Positions 18,118 through 26,840 of a DNA stretch of 64,000 nucleotides are shown piece after piece. A model generated the notes under the pieces. It worked only from the letters and a program-made list of their open reading frames with translations, made no database searches and was not told the origin of the DNA. The position numbers and the translations under genes were made by a program. Numbering within the stretch: position 1 is the first letter of the stretch; every line of letters starts with the position of its first letter. Source of the stretch: UBA9076 sp964418835 (GTDB lineage Bacteria; Bacillota_I; Bacilli_A; Erysipelotrichales; Erysipelotrichaceae); contig CAYQNJ010000005.1 in the NCBI GenBank assembly GCA_964418835.1, forward strand, positions 27,971 through 91,970. Direction: 5' to 3'.

Positions 18118-19194
18118 GTGAAAAAACTAAGTAAAATTTTATTTACATTGTTGATTTCTGCCCTTGTATTAGTTGGATGTAGTACACCAGCTAGCGATAC
18201 AGGATCAACAACTACAGATGAACCGGCAACTACTGAAGGTGGATGTGCGATTCAAATTGGTCTAGTTACAGACATTGGTGGAGTAGACGACAAATCATTT
18301 AACCAATCAGCATGGGAAGGATTAGAAAGATTTGCTTCTGAAAATGGTTTAGAAGATTGTGTTCAATACCTACAATCAGGAGCTGAAGCAGACTACATTC
18401 CAAACCTTACTACTTATGCAGAAGAAGGTTTTGACCTAGTAATTGCTGTTGGATATTTATTCCAAGATGCAATTGATACAGTGTCAGCACAATATCCAGA
18501 TACTAACTTCTTATTTATTGACTCAGTTTCTGAAGGAGCTAATGTTATGAGTGGTGTTTACAGTGCTGAACAAGGTTCATACCTTGTTGGTGTTGCTGCA
18601 GGTCTAAAAGCAATTGAAAATGGTTCAAAAACTGTTGGATTTGTTGGCGGTATGGAAGGTGAATTAATAGGAGCGTTCCAAGCTGGTTATGAACAAGGTG
18701 TTCTTGCTACATGTCCAGATTGTAAAATCTATGTAGACTATGCTGATAGTTTTGCTGATGATGCTAAGGGACAACAATTAGCTGCAAAACAATATGGAGC
18801 TGGTGCTACAATTATTTACCAAGCTGCTGGTGCTGCTGGTAATGGTGTTATTAAAGAAGCTAAAGAACGTGGTGACGTTTGGGCTATCGGTGTTGATAAA
18901 GATCAATACGAAGATGGTAAAAAAGCTGATGGAGCTTCAGTTATCTTAACTTCAATGATTAAGAGAGTTGATATTTCTACTTATACTGCTGCTAAAGCTG
19001 TATTAGATGGTTCATTCGCTGGTGGAGTTCTATTATTTGATTTATCAAATGATGGAGTTGGTGCTGAATTAAGCGCTGGTAGAAACTTAACTGATGATGA
19101 AATTGCACAAGTTACTAAAGCTTCTGATGATATTAAGGCTGGAACTATTACAGTTTCTCCTACACCAGTAATTGCTAATGGTGCAACAAACTAA
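18118..19194 (+). CDS. BMP-family nucleoside-binding lipoprotein (PnrA/NupN-like)
   Basis: Extracellular substrate-binding lipoprotein of the basic membrane protein family, which captures purine nucleosides for an ABC importer. The signal peptide ends in the lipobox LVGC (C21). Family motifs include LVTDIGGVDDKSFNQSAWEGL, FVGGMEG and the periplasmic-binding fold to residue 358. It uses a GTG start behind CGGAGG. Codon choice is richer in C-ending codons than neighbours, consistent with high expression. The ATPase and permeases lie 1 kb downstream, separated by a terminator and a patatin gene. Confidence 0.92.
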   Translation: MKKLSKILFTLLISALVLVGCSTPASDTGSTTTDEPATTEGGCAIQIGLVTDIGGVDDKSFNQSAWEGLERFASENGLEDCVQYLQSGAEADYIPNLTTYAEEGFDLVIAVGYLFQDAIDTVSAQYPDTNFLFIDSVSEGANVMSGVYSAEQGSYLVGVAAGLKAIENGSKTVGFVGGMEGELIGAFQAGYEQGVLATCPDCKIYVDYADSFADDAKGQQLAAKQYGAGATIIYQAAGAAGNGVIKEAKERGDVWAIGVDKDQYEDGKKADGASVILTSMIKRVDISTYTAAKAVLDGSFAGGVLLFDLSNDGVGAELSAGRNLTDDEIAQVTKASDDIKAGTITVSPTPVIANGATN

Positions 19195-19215
19195 TTAAAT
19201 TTAAAATTTAAGTTT

Positions 19216-19244
19216 AAAGATGGAATTTAATTCCATCTTTTTAT
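19216..19244 (+). terminator. Terminator after the BMP gene
   Basis: Stem AAAGATGGAA/TTCCATCTTT with a TTTAA loop, followed by a T-rich tract. It may leave the lipoprotein as a separate, abundant transcript. Confidence 0.88.
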
Positions 19245-19266
19245 ATATTTAAGTGGGAGGTATATT

Positions 19267-20097
19267 ATGGCTGGTTTAATTCTTGAAGGTGGTACAATGA
19301 GAGCTATTTTTACTGCAGGAGTATTAGATTGTTTTTTAGAAAATAATATTGAGTTTTCTTATGTTATTGGTGTTTCTGGTGGTATGAGTAATGGGATATC
19401 TTATATTTCTAAACAAAATGGAAGAAATTTAAAGGTGTTAAATAAACTTAAGAAATATAAAAGATTAAGTATTGATAACATTTTACATAATAGTAACGTA
19501 TATAATTTAGATTTTATATTTGGTGATGTTTTACATAGGATTGTTCCTTTTGATTATAAAACCTTCTATGCTTATAAAGGTACTGTTTTAGCTGTTGTTA
19601 CTAATGCTATAACAGGTGAATCAGAGTATTTAGATGTATTAAGTGGAAGCGTTAATAATGAAGTAATAAAAGCTACTTGTAGTGTTCCAGGGCTTTTCAA
19701 ACCACAAAGGATAAAAGATAATTTATATTTTGATGGTGGTGTTAGTGATTCTATACCTATTTTAAAATCAATTAAGGATGGTAATAAGAAACATGTCGTA
19801 ATACTTACTCAACCTAAAGGATTTATTAAGAAGATGAATATACAAACTAAATTAGTGATTAAATTGTTAGAAGGTAAGTATCCCGAAATTTCTAAAGCAC
19901 TAAGTAAAAGACATGAAGTATATAACTTACAAATAGAGTTATGTGAGTTACTTGAAAAGCAAGGTAAAGCATTAATAATTAGACCTCCACATAAATTAAG
20001 TAGTAAAGAAGATAATTTGAGGGAGCTAGAAAAAACATATAATATTGGTAAAAAATATGTTTATGATAATTTAAATAAAATTGAAAATTTTTGGTAA
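19267..20097 (+). CDS. Patatin-like phospholipase (YjjU-like)
   Basis: Cytoplasmic or membrane-associated lipid acyl hydrolase of the patatin family, 276 aa. The Gly-rich oxyanion loop is LEGGTMR, the nucleophile is S37 in GVSGG, and the catalytic dyad Asp is D156 in FDGGVSD. There is no signal peptide. The substrate is unknown. It lies between the nucleoside-binding lipoprotein gene and its ATPase gene, each with its own control region, so no functional link is implied. The RBS is GGGAGG. Confidence 0.88.
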   Translation: MAGLILEGGTMRAIFTAGVLDCFLENNIEFSYVIGVSGGMSNGISYISKQNGRNLKVLNKLKKYKRLSIDNILHNSNVYNLDFIFGDVLHRIVPFDYKTFYAYKGTVLAVVTNAITGESEYLDVLSGSVNNEVIKATCSVPGLFKPQRIKDNLYFDGGVSDSIPILKSIKDGNKKHVVILTQPKGFIKKMNIQTKLVIKLLEGKYPEISKALSKRHEVYNLQIELCELLEKQGKALIIRPPHKLSSKEDNLRELEKTYNIGKKYVYDNLNKIENFW

Positions 20098-20126
20098 ATG
20101 ATAGATAGATAATGATAAATAAATCA

Positions 20127-20135
20127 TGTTATAAT
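20127..20135 (+). promoter_or_regulatory. Extended -10 promoter for the nucleoside ABC operon
   Basis: TGTTATAAT, an extended -10 element 30 nt upstream of the ATPase start; no good -35. Confidence 0.6.
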
Positions 20136-20164
20136 AAACATTAGCAAATAAAAGAGGGTACATA

Positions 20165-21697
20165 ATGGAATATGCAATAGAGATGTTGAATATCACAAAA
20201 GATTTTCCTGGGATTAGGGCGAATGATGATGTGACTATTCAAGTAGAAAAAGGGAAAATCCATGCATTATTAGGTGAAAATGGTGCAGGTAAATCTACTT
20301 TAATGTCTATCTTATTTGGTTTATACCAACCAACTTCGGGGACAATTAAAATTAATGGTAAAGAAGTTACGATTGACAATCCAAACATCGCAAATGATTT
20401 AGGGATTGGAATGGTGCATCAACACTTTAAACTTATTGATTGTTTTAGTGTTACAGAAAACATAATTTTGGGAAATGAAGAAACAACTCAGTTTAATACT
20501 GTTGATTTAAAAAACACTGGAAAGAAAATAAAGGATTTATCAGAAAAATATGGGTTTGCGGTTGATCCTGAATCGAAGATACAAGATATTTCTGTAGGTA
20601 TGCAACAAAGAGTTGAAATACTTAAGATGTTATATAGAAACGCTGATATATTGATTTTTGATGAACCTACTGCTGTATTAACTCCTCAAGAAATTATAGA
20701 ACTAATCGATATTATGAGAGGTTTAGTTAATGAGGGAAAAACAATTATATTAATTACTCATAAATTAAAAGAAATTAAAGAAGTAGCGGATGTTTGTACT
20801 GTTTTAAGAAGGGGTAAAGTTATTAAGACAGTAGATGTTAAAACAACTACTCAAAAAGAAATGGCTGAATTAATGGTAGGTAGAGAAGTTGATTTTACTG
20901 TAGTAAAGCCTGAAGCTAAAATTGGTGATGAAGTATTAAAGATTGAAAATCTAACTGTTAAATCAGCTCGAGGTACTCGTGCTGTTGAAAATTTAAGTTT
21001 AAATGTCTCTGCTGGAGAGATATTAGGTATTGCTGGTATTGATGGTAATGGACAGTCTGAATTGATATATGCAATCACTGGTTTAATGAAGAGTGAAAGT
21101 GGAAGTATTTTATTAAATGGTAAAGATATTTCTAATTTAGATATAAAACAAAGGTATGGAAGTGGTTTAGGTCATGTGCCTGAAGATAGACATAAACATG
21201 GTTTGGTTCTTGATTTTAAACTAAAAGAAAACCTTGTAATTCATGCTTTTGATAAAGAGTTTAGTAAGAATGGAATCCTTGATTTTGATTTAATAGATAA
21301 ATATGCAGATAGACTAATCGAAGAGTTTGATGTAAGAAGTGGTCAAGGAAAAGAAACTATCACTAGAAGTATGTCTGGTGGTAACCAACAAAAAGCAATT
21401 ATCGCAAGAGAGATTGATAGAAGTCCTGATTTACTTATTGTAGTTCAACCTACAAGAGGTTTAGATGTTGGTGCAATTGAATATATTCATGGAAGAATAG
21501 TTGAAGAAAGAAATAATGGTAAGGCTGTATTACTTGTATCATTTGAATTAGATGAAATACTTGGTTTAAGTGATAGAATAGCGGTTATGTATAATGGTAG
21601 TATTACAGGTGTTATGGATGCTAAGGATACTAATGAAAAAGAGCTTGGTTTATTAATGGCTGGTTCTAAGCAAGAGGAGGTAAAAATTAATGATTAA
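20165..21697 (+). CDS. Nucleoside ABC transporter ATPase (NupO/NupA type)
   Basis: Duplicated ATPase of a BMP-dependent nucleoside importer, 510 aa. The first half has Walker A GENGAGKST and signature ISVGMQQR. The second half has a Walker A-like stretch GIDGNGQSEL in which the lysine is replaced, as is usual in this sugar/nucleoside subfamily, and SMSGGNQQKAIIARE. It is the first gene of a three-gene operon with both permeases, and it overlaps the next gene by 8 nt. Confidence 0.93.
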   Translation: MEYAIEMLNITKDFPGIRANDDVTIQVEKGKIHALLGENGAGKSTLMSILFGLYQPTSGTIKINGKEVTIDNPNIANDLGIGMVHQHFKLIDCFSVTENIILGNEETTQFNTVDLKNTGKKIKDLSEKYGFAVDPESKIQDISVGMQQRVEILKMLYRNADILIFDEPTAVLTPQEIIELIDIMRGLVNEGKTIILITHKLKEIKEVADVCTVLRRGKVIKTVDVKTTTQKEMAELMVGREVDFTVVKPEAKIGDEVLKIENLTVKSARGTRAVENLSLNVSAGEILGIAGIDGNGQSELIYAITGLMKSESGSILLNGKDISNLDIKQRYGSGLGHVPEDRHKHGLVLDFKLKENLVIHAFDKEFSKNGILDFDLIDKYADRLIEEFDVRSGQGKETITRSMSGGNQQKAIIAREIDRSPDLLIVVQPTRGLDVGAIEYIHGRIVEERNNGKAVLLVSFELDEILGLSDRIAVMYNGSITGVMDAKDTNEKELGLLMAGSKQEEVKIND

Positions 21698-22790
21698 AAA
21701 ATATGAAAAATTATTAATTCCTCTAATTGCAATATTCTTAGGGATACTTGTTGGATGCATTATATTGGTTGTTTCTGGTAAGAGTGTAAATGGTTTATTT
21801 ATAGGTTTAGTTAAAGGATTAACTGGCTATGATATCATGAAACCTCATTTAGGAATTAACTTAAGATATCCTGGAGAGTTTTTGGTTAGTGCAATGCCTA
21901 TTATGTTAACAGGGCTTGCGATAGGGTTTGCTTATAGATGTGGTATGTTTAATATTGGTGCTGAAGGACAGGTCGTTATGGGAAGCCTTGCGGCAACAAT
22001 AATTGCTATTTTATTTCCAATGCCTAATATTATTGGAGCTATTGTTTGCTTAATTGCAGGAGCTATATTTGGTGCTTTATGGGCATATATTCCAGGTATA
22101 TTAAAATGTAAGTTTAATATTTCTGAAGTTGTTACTGGGATAATGTTAAACTATACAGCTATGTATGGTGCAAATTTCTTTCTAAGAGCACTTCCTGGAT
22201 CTAATAACCAAAGAACAGCTGATATTGCTCAAGGCGCAAAACTTGGTAGTAAACTACTGGCGGATATTACAGGTAACTCTAGATTCCACTGGGGATTTAT
22301 TGTGGTAATAATTGCAATTATTGCTTATTGGTTTATTATTGAAAAAACATCATTTGGTTATTCTTTAAGGGCGACAGGTTTTAATAAAGAAGGTGCAAGA
22401 TATGCTGGAATAAAGGTTAATAGAAGTATAATTCTTTCTATAATGATATCTGGTGCATTAGCTGGCTTAGCTGGGGCAATAGTTGTTCAAGGTACATTTG
22501 GTTATGGAAGAATTATGACTGCGGCTGATAACTATGGATTTGATGGTATATCAGTAGCATTAGTTGGAGCTAGTAATGCGATTGGAATTATGCTTTCTGG
22601 TATGTTATTTGCGTTATTAAAAGTATCTCAACCTATTCTTCAAATTAACGGTATTCCTAGAGAAATTGGTGAAATTATATCATCTTCAATTGTGTTCTTT
22701 GTGGCACTACAACATGCGATAAAATTCTTACTCTATAAGTTTGAAAAAAAGCCAAAAAGTGATGTAGTTGAAGGAGGTGCAAGTAAATGA
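21690..22790 (+). CDS. Nucleoside ABC transporter permease 1 (NupP type)
   Basis: BPD_transp_2-type permease of 366 aa with about ten hydrophobic segments. The conserved motif FNIGAEGQ and the EAA-like loop ATGFNKEGARYAGIK are visible. It pairs with the next permease and the preceding ATPase to import nucleosides bound by the BMP lipoprotein. GAGGAGG lies within the end of the ATPase gene, and the downstream gene overlaps by 4 nt. Confidence 0.92.
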   Translation: MIKKYEKLLIPLIAIFLGILVGCIILVVSGKSVNGLFIGLVKGLTGYDIMKPHLGINLRYPGEFLVSAMPIMLTGLAIGFAYRCGMFNIGAEGQVVMGSLAATIIAILFPMPNIIGAIVCLIAGAIFGALWAYIPGILKCKFNISEVVTGIMLNYTAMYGANFFLRALPGSNNQRTADIAQGAKLGSKLLADITGNSRFHWGFIVVIIAIIAYWFIIEKTSFGYSLRATGFNKEGARYAGIKVNRSIILSIMISGALAGLAGAIVVQGTFGYGRIMTAADNYGFDGISVALVGASNAIGIMLSGMLFALLKVSQPILQINGIPREIGEIISSSIVFFVALQHAIKFLLYKFEKKPKSDVVEGGASK

Positions 22791-23746
22791 ATTTAATTAT
22801 TTCTATGTTTCCTACAGTTTTACTTGTAGCTACTCCGATAATAATTGCTGGTTTAGGTGGTTTGTTCTCTGAAAGAAGTGGTATTGTTAACATTGCTATT
22901 GAAGGTATTATGATGGTTGGTGGATTTGCGGGTGCTACAGTTTGTGTGCTTTTAGAGTCAAGTCCAACATTAGGTGCTTATGCTGGTTGGATTGGTATTC
23001 TTGCTGGATTAGTTGCAGGTATACTTTATTCATTGTTACTAGCAGTATCCACAGTAACATTTAGGGCAGATCATACTATTGCTGGTACAGCATTAAATAT
23101 GTTGGCTAGTGGACTAACAGTTTATTTATGTCAAATTATCTTTGGCCAACAAAGAACAGAAGCATTTGTGACTGGTATTTCAAAAATTAAAACAGTTCCT
23201 ATTTTATCTAGTATTCCTATACTTGGTGAAATGATGTTTCAAAATATTTATCCAACTATCTTTATCGCAATAATACTTGTATTAGTTACTTACTATGCGG
23301 TATTTAAAACTAAATTTGGAATAAGGTTAAGAGCTTGTGGTGAAAATCCTCAGGCAGCTGAATCAATGGGTATTAATGTATATAAGACTAGATATAAAGG
23401 TGTATTGATTTCTGGTGCTCTAGCAGGTACTGCTGGCGCAATTATGGTTTTAACTAGTGGTATCCAATTTACAATTGCTTCAATACATGGTGTTGGGTTT
23501 ATTTCAATTGCCGCATTGATATTTGGTAAGTGGAATCCATTTGGTGTTTTAGGAGCTGGTATCTTCTTTGGTTTTTCATCAGCACTTGGTGTTTACGCAA
23601 GTATGATTCCAGTATTAAAACTATTACCATCAGAATTCTTCGCCGCTATTCCATATGTATTTACAGTTATCGCATTAATTGTATTTAGTGGAAAATCTGT
23701 AGGTCCTAAAGCCGCAGGTGAAATTTATGATTCAGGTAAGAGATAG
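22787..23746 (+). CDS. Nucleoside ABC transporter permease 2 (NupQ type)
   Basis: Second permease, 319 aa, with the family motif GIVNIAIEG near the N-terminus and RACGENPQAAESMGINV in the cytoplasmic loop. About eight to nine membrane segments. Overlaps the first permease by 4 nt and is followed at once by a hairpin terminator, ending the operon. Confidence 0.92.
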   Translation: MNLIISMFPTVLLVATPIIIAGLGGLFSERSGIVNIAIEGIMMVGGFAGATVCVLLESSPTLGAYAGWIGILAGLVAGILYSLLLAVSTVTFRADHTIAGTALNMLASGLTVYLCQIIFGQQRTEAFVTGISKIKTVPILSSIPILGEMMFQNIYPTIFIAIILVLVTYYAVFKTKFGIRLRACGENPQAAESMGINVYKTRYKGVLISGALAGTAGAIMVLTSGIQFTIASIHGVGFISIAALIFGKWNPFGVLGAGIFFGFSSALGVYASMIPVLKLLPSEFFAAIPYVFTVIALIVFSGKSVGPKAAGEIYDSGKR

Positions 23747-23768
23747 CGCTTATTATTAAGCGCTTTTA
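23745..23768 (+). terminator. Terminator after the nucleoside ABC operon
   Basis: Stem AGCGCTTA-TTAT-TAAGCGCT followed by TTT. The ymfF start is only 16 nt downstream with no visible promoter, so some read-through is likely. Confidence 0.8.
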
Positions 23769-23783
23769 TAAAAAAGGAGTAAT

Positions 23784-25043
23784 ATGAATACAGTTAATTT
23801 AAATGAAAATGTTAATCTTCATGTTTATAATACTGATAAGTTTAAGGATGTTAGTATATTTATAGAGTTCTTAGATAATAGTAATAAACATGATCAAGTT
23901 TTAAGAAACTTATTAGGTATGATGTTAGAAGATTCTTGTAGTTTATATGATACAAAACAAGCGGTTACTAATTTATATAATAAGAATTATTCAGGTGGAT
24001 TTAGTGTATCTTTTGATGTAAGAGGTTGTGCTAGATTAATGGAAGTTAAAAGTTCTTTTTTGAATGGTAAATACGTTGAAGATAATACATTACTTGAAAA
24101 ACAATTTAGTGTTATTTATGAATTTTTACTTAATCCAATTTGGAAGAGTAAAGAATATCCTCTTGAGTTATTTAATGAATTGAAAGATAAATTAAGACAA
24201 GAGATACTTGTGTTAAATGATAGGCCATCTTCTTATTCAAATAATAAAGCGGACTTATTATATGGAGAGTTTCTAGGGGTTAAAGCTGATTTAGATGTTA
24301 GTTATTTAGAGACAATTGAAATAGAGGATGTAATTAATATTTATGACTATATTATTAGTAATTCTAGGATTGATATTTTAGTTATAGGCGATGTGGATGA
24401 AGAACTAGTTAAAAAGTATAGTAAAAAATATTTTAACTTTGAACCAAGAGTTTCTAGTAAGGATATGGTGTATAAATCTAATAGAGTTGATTTTGTTGAT
24501 GAAGTTGAAAATAAGAATATTAATCAATCTTTATTACAACTTAGATATAAAACAAATAAAACTGTTCTTGATGAGGACTTTCCTGCTATGATTATTGGTA
24601 ATGGTATATTAGGTACTTTACCTACTTCTTTACTATTTCAAGAGGTTAGAGAAAAAAGAAGTTTATGTTATAGTATATCTTCAATTGTTTATGGTTATGA
24701 TGGAGTAATGAAGGTTTCTACTGGTATTGATTATAAGAATATAGAAGAAGTTAAAGAGTTAATAAATATACAAATCAATAAGATTAAAAGTGGTGACTTT
24801 GATGATGAATTATTAAATACTACTGTAAAGATGTATATAAATGTATATAGAAGTAATAGCGATAGTGTTAAGGCTTTAATGTGGGATCAATATAGAAATA
24901 CTATTATTGATGATGGTATGACAATTGAGAAGATGATTGAAGAGTTTAAGAAGGTAAGTAAAGAAAGTATTAGTGAAGTATTTAAGGATGTTGAATTAGT
25001 TACTTCTTATGTTTTAAAACAAAAGGAGAATGAAGATGAATAG
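23784..25043 (+). CDS. ymfF: M16-family peptidase-like protein, probably non-catalytic (YmfF-like)
   Basis: Insulinase-superfamily protein of 419 aa with the C-terminal M16 domain recognisable at FQEVREKRSLCYSI. The N-terminal zinc motif HxxEH is absent: the corresponding stretch reads GMMLEDSC. It therefore resembles the non-catalytic partner of a two-subunit M16 complex. The catalytic partner follows with overlapping coding. In Bacillus the equivalent pair ymfF-ymfH also sits near spoIIIE. The substrate is unknown. Confidence 0.85.
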   Translation: MNTVNLNENVNLHVYNTDKFKDVSIFIEFLDNSNKHDQVLRNLLGMMLEDSCSLYDTKQAVTNLYNKNYSGGFSVSFDVRGCARLMEVKSSFLNGKYVEDNTLLEKQFSVIYEFLLNPIWKSKEYPLELFNELKDKLRQEILVLNDRPSSYSNNKADLLYGEFLGVKADLDVSYLETIEIEDVINIYDYIISNSRIDILVIGDVDEELVKKYSKKYFNFEPRVSSKDMVYKSNRVDFVDEVENKNINQSLLQLRYKTNKTVLDEDFPAMIIGNGILGTLPTSLLFQEVREKRSLCYSISSIVYGYDGVMKVSTGIDYKNIEEVKELINIQINKIKSGDFDDELLNTTVKMYINVYRSNSDSVKALMWDQYRNTIIDDGMTIEKMIEEFKKVSKESISEVFKDVELVTSYVLKQKENEDE

Positions 25044-26322
25044 AATTGAATATAAGCAATTTAAGGAAGTGTTTTATGAAGATGTTTGTGATAATGGTTT
25101 AAAGATTGTAGTTTGGCATAAACCATTGTTTAAATCTACTTCATGTTTGTTTGGAACACCATTTGGTTCATTTGACTTACAGCAAAAAACTGAAAATGAT
25201 GAATATTATAAATTTAAAAGTGGTATTGCTCACTTTTTAGAACATAAGTTATTTGAATCTGAAGAAGGGGATATCCTAAGTAAGTTTAGTGAACTAGGCG
25301 CAAATGTAAATGCATTTACTAGTTATCAAGAAACGGTGTATTACTTTAATACTTCAGATGAAGATATTGTGACTCCTTTAAATTTATTAATGGATTTTGT
25401 GCAAAACTTATCTATTAGTGAAGAATCAGTAGAGAAAGAAAAGGGTATAATAACTCAAGAATTAATGATGTACTTACAAAATCCAGATTCTAGATTATTC
25501 TTTGAGTCATTTAAAAGCATGTATCATACTAATCCATTAAAAGAGGATATTGGTGGCAGTCCTGAATCAGTATCTCAAATTACAAAGGCTGAACTTGAGG
25601 AGTGTTACAACTTAAATTATCATCCAGGGAATATGATGTTAATAGTTGTTACACCGATGGATCCAGAAAAAATTATAAAGATAATTAAAGATAATCAAGC
25701 TAAGAAGTCATTTGATAAATTTGAACCTATTACAAGACTTTATTCAAAAGAGCCTGTAGAGGTTGTTACAGAGTATAAAGAAATTAATATGGATGTAAAT
25801 GAAACAAAGTGTTGTTTAGGTATTAAATTACCTGTTGTTAGAACAAGTGATGAGGATAGGGTAAGAAAAGATTGGACATTAAATTTTTCTTTAGAAGCTT
25901 ACTTTTCTAGTATGAATCCTAAATATCAAAAGTGGTTAAATGAGAAAAAGATTACTCCTTACTTTAATGTTGAAGAAGATTTAGGTAAAGAACATTCATT
26001 TATTTTATTTACAGATAATCATGGTAATCCTGAAGAGTTTAAGAAGTTTGTATTAAAAGAACTAGAAAGTTTTAAGAAAACATATATTAGTGAAAATGAT
26101 TTAAAAATGTTAAAGAATAGAACTTTAGGTCAATTACTTAGAACATTTAATAATTTAGAATCTATTTCTGTAGGTTATTTTAGAGATAAGATTAATAGTG
26201 TGTCTGGATTTAATAGTTTGAATATAGTTCAAAAGTTAAGTGTTGATGGTTGTATGAAAGAAATAAAAGATTTAGATTTTTCAAATAATTCTTTAACAGT
26301 AATTAAAAATAGTACAAACTAA
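25036..26322 (+). CDS. ymfH: M16-family zinc peptidase, catalytic subunit (YmfH-like)
   Basis: Insulinase-family peptidase of about 428 aa. The inverted zinc motif H66-F-L-E-H70 lies in SGIAHFLEHKLFE, followed by the downstream Glu-rich helix EKEKGIITQELMM. No signal peptide, so a cytoplasmic role is likely. I prefer the ATG at 25036, 7 nt after GGAG; another ATG at 25030 is only one base from that site. It overlaps ymfF by 8 nt, so the two chains probably assemble cotranslationally. The terminal 100 bases before ssb contain no clear terminator. Confidence 0.9.
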   Translation: MNRIEYKQFKEVFYEDVCDNGLKIVVWHKPLFKSTSCLFGTPFGSFDLQQKTENDEYYKFKSGIAHFLEHKLFESEEGDILSKFSELGANVNAFTSYQETVYYFNTSDEDIVTPLNLLMDFVQNLSISEESVEKEKGIITQELMMYLQNPDSRLFFESFKSMYHTNPLKEDIGGSPESVSQITKAELEECYNLNYHPGNMMLIVVTPMDPEKIIKIIKDNQAKKSFDKFEPITRLYSKEPVEVVTEYKEINMDVNETKCCLGIKLPVVRTSDEDRVRKDWTLNFSLEAYFSSMNPKYQKWLNEKKITPYFNVEEDLGKEHSFILFTDNHGNPEEFKKFVLKELESFKKTYISENDLKMLKNRTLGQLLRTFNNLESISVGYFRDKINSVSGFNSLNIVQKLSVDGCMKEIKDLDFSNNSLTVIKNSTN

Positions 26323-26435
26323 TAAATGTTGTTGTGAATTATATATGCTTACTAGTATTAATGGGAATAATATACAAATATGTGTGTTTGTTTATTATTA
26401 ACTATTTAAGCATAATACTCCTACAGGAGGATATT

Positions 26436-26768
26436 ATGTTAAATCAATGTGTATTAGTAGGTAAGGTTAAGGAGCTACCAGTTATCAAACAAACATCTAA
26501 TGGTAATAACTATGCTCAATTAGTTTTAGAGGTCGATAGGAGCTTTAGAAACAGTGATGGTACTTTAAGTAGTGATTTATTTCAAGTTACACTTTGGAAG
26601 GGTATTGCGGAAATGTGTATGGATGTTTGTAAGATAAATGATCTTATTGCATTAAAAGGAAGACTTCAAGCAAGTGTTTATGAAAATGATAAAAATAAAA
26701 TTTATTACAATGCGGAAGTTATTGCAGAAAAGGTTTCATTCTTAACACCTCAAGCAAAAAATGAATAA
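26436..26768 (+). CDS. ssb: Short single-stranded DNA-binding protein
   Basis: OB-fold SSB of 110 aa. MLNQCVLVGKV at the start and the core FQVTLWKGIAEM..IALKGRLQ are typical. The Gly/Gln-rich linker and the acidic DDDIPF-like tip that recruits partner proteins are missing; the protein ends LTPQAKNE. It is thus like the short paralogue SsbB rather than the replicative SSB, which is normally next to rpsF. The ATG at 26436 follows AGGAGG; the upstream open frame is not supported. Confidence 0.88.
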   Translation: MLNQCVLVGKVKELPVIKQTSNGNNYAQLVLEVDRSFRNSDGTLSSDLFQVTLWKGIAEMCMDVCKINDLIALKGRLQASVYENDKNKIYYNAEVIAEKVSFLTPQAKNE

Positions 26769-26771
26769 ACT

Positions 26772-26808
26772 TAGCCCATGTTGATTAATATCAATATGGG
26801 CTATTTAT
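26772..26808 (+). terminator. Terminator after ssb
   Basis: A 14-bp stem TAGCCCATGTTGAT/ATCAATATGGGCTA (one G-U pair) with a TAAT loop, then TTTAT. Confidence 0.8.
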
Positions 26809-26840
26809 ATGGTAATATATTATAGAAGTGAGGATATTAT

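Noticed and set aside
23745..23783. Separate promoter for ymfF
   Set aside because: Only 16 nt lie between the terminator and the start, with no -10 or -35; read-through is more likely.
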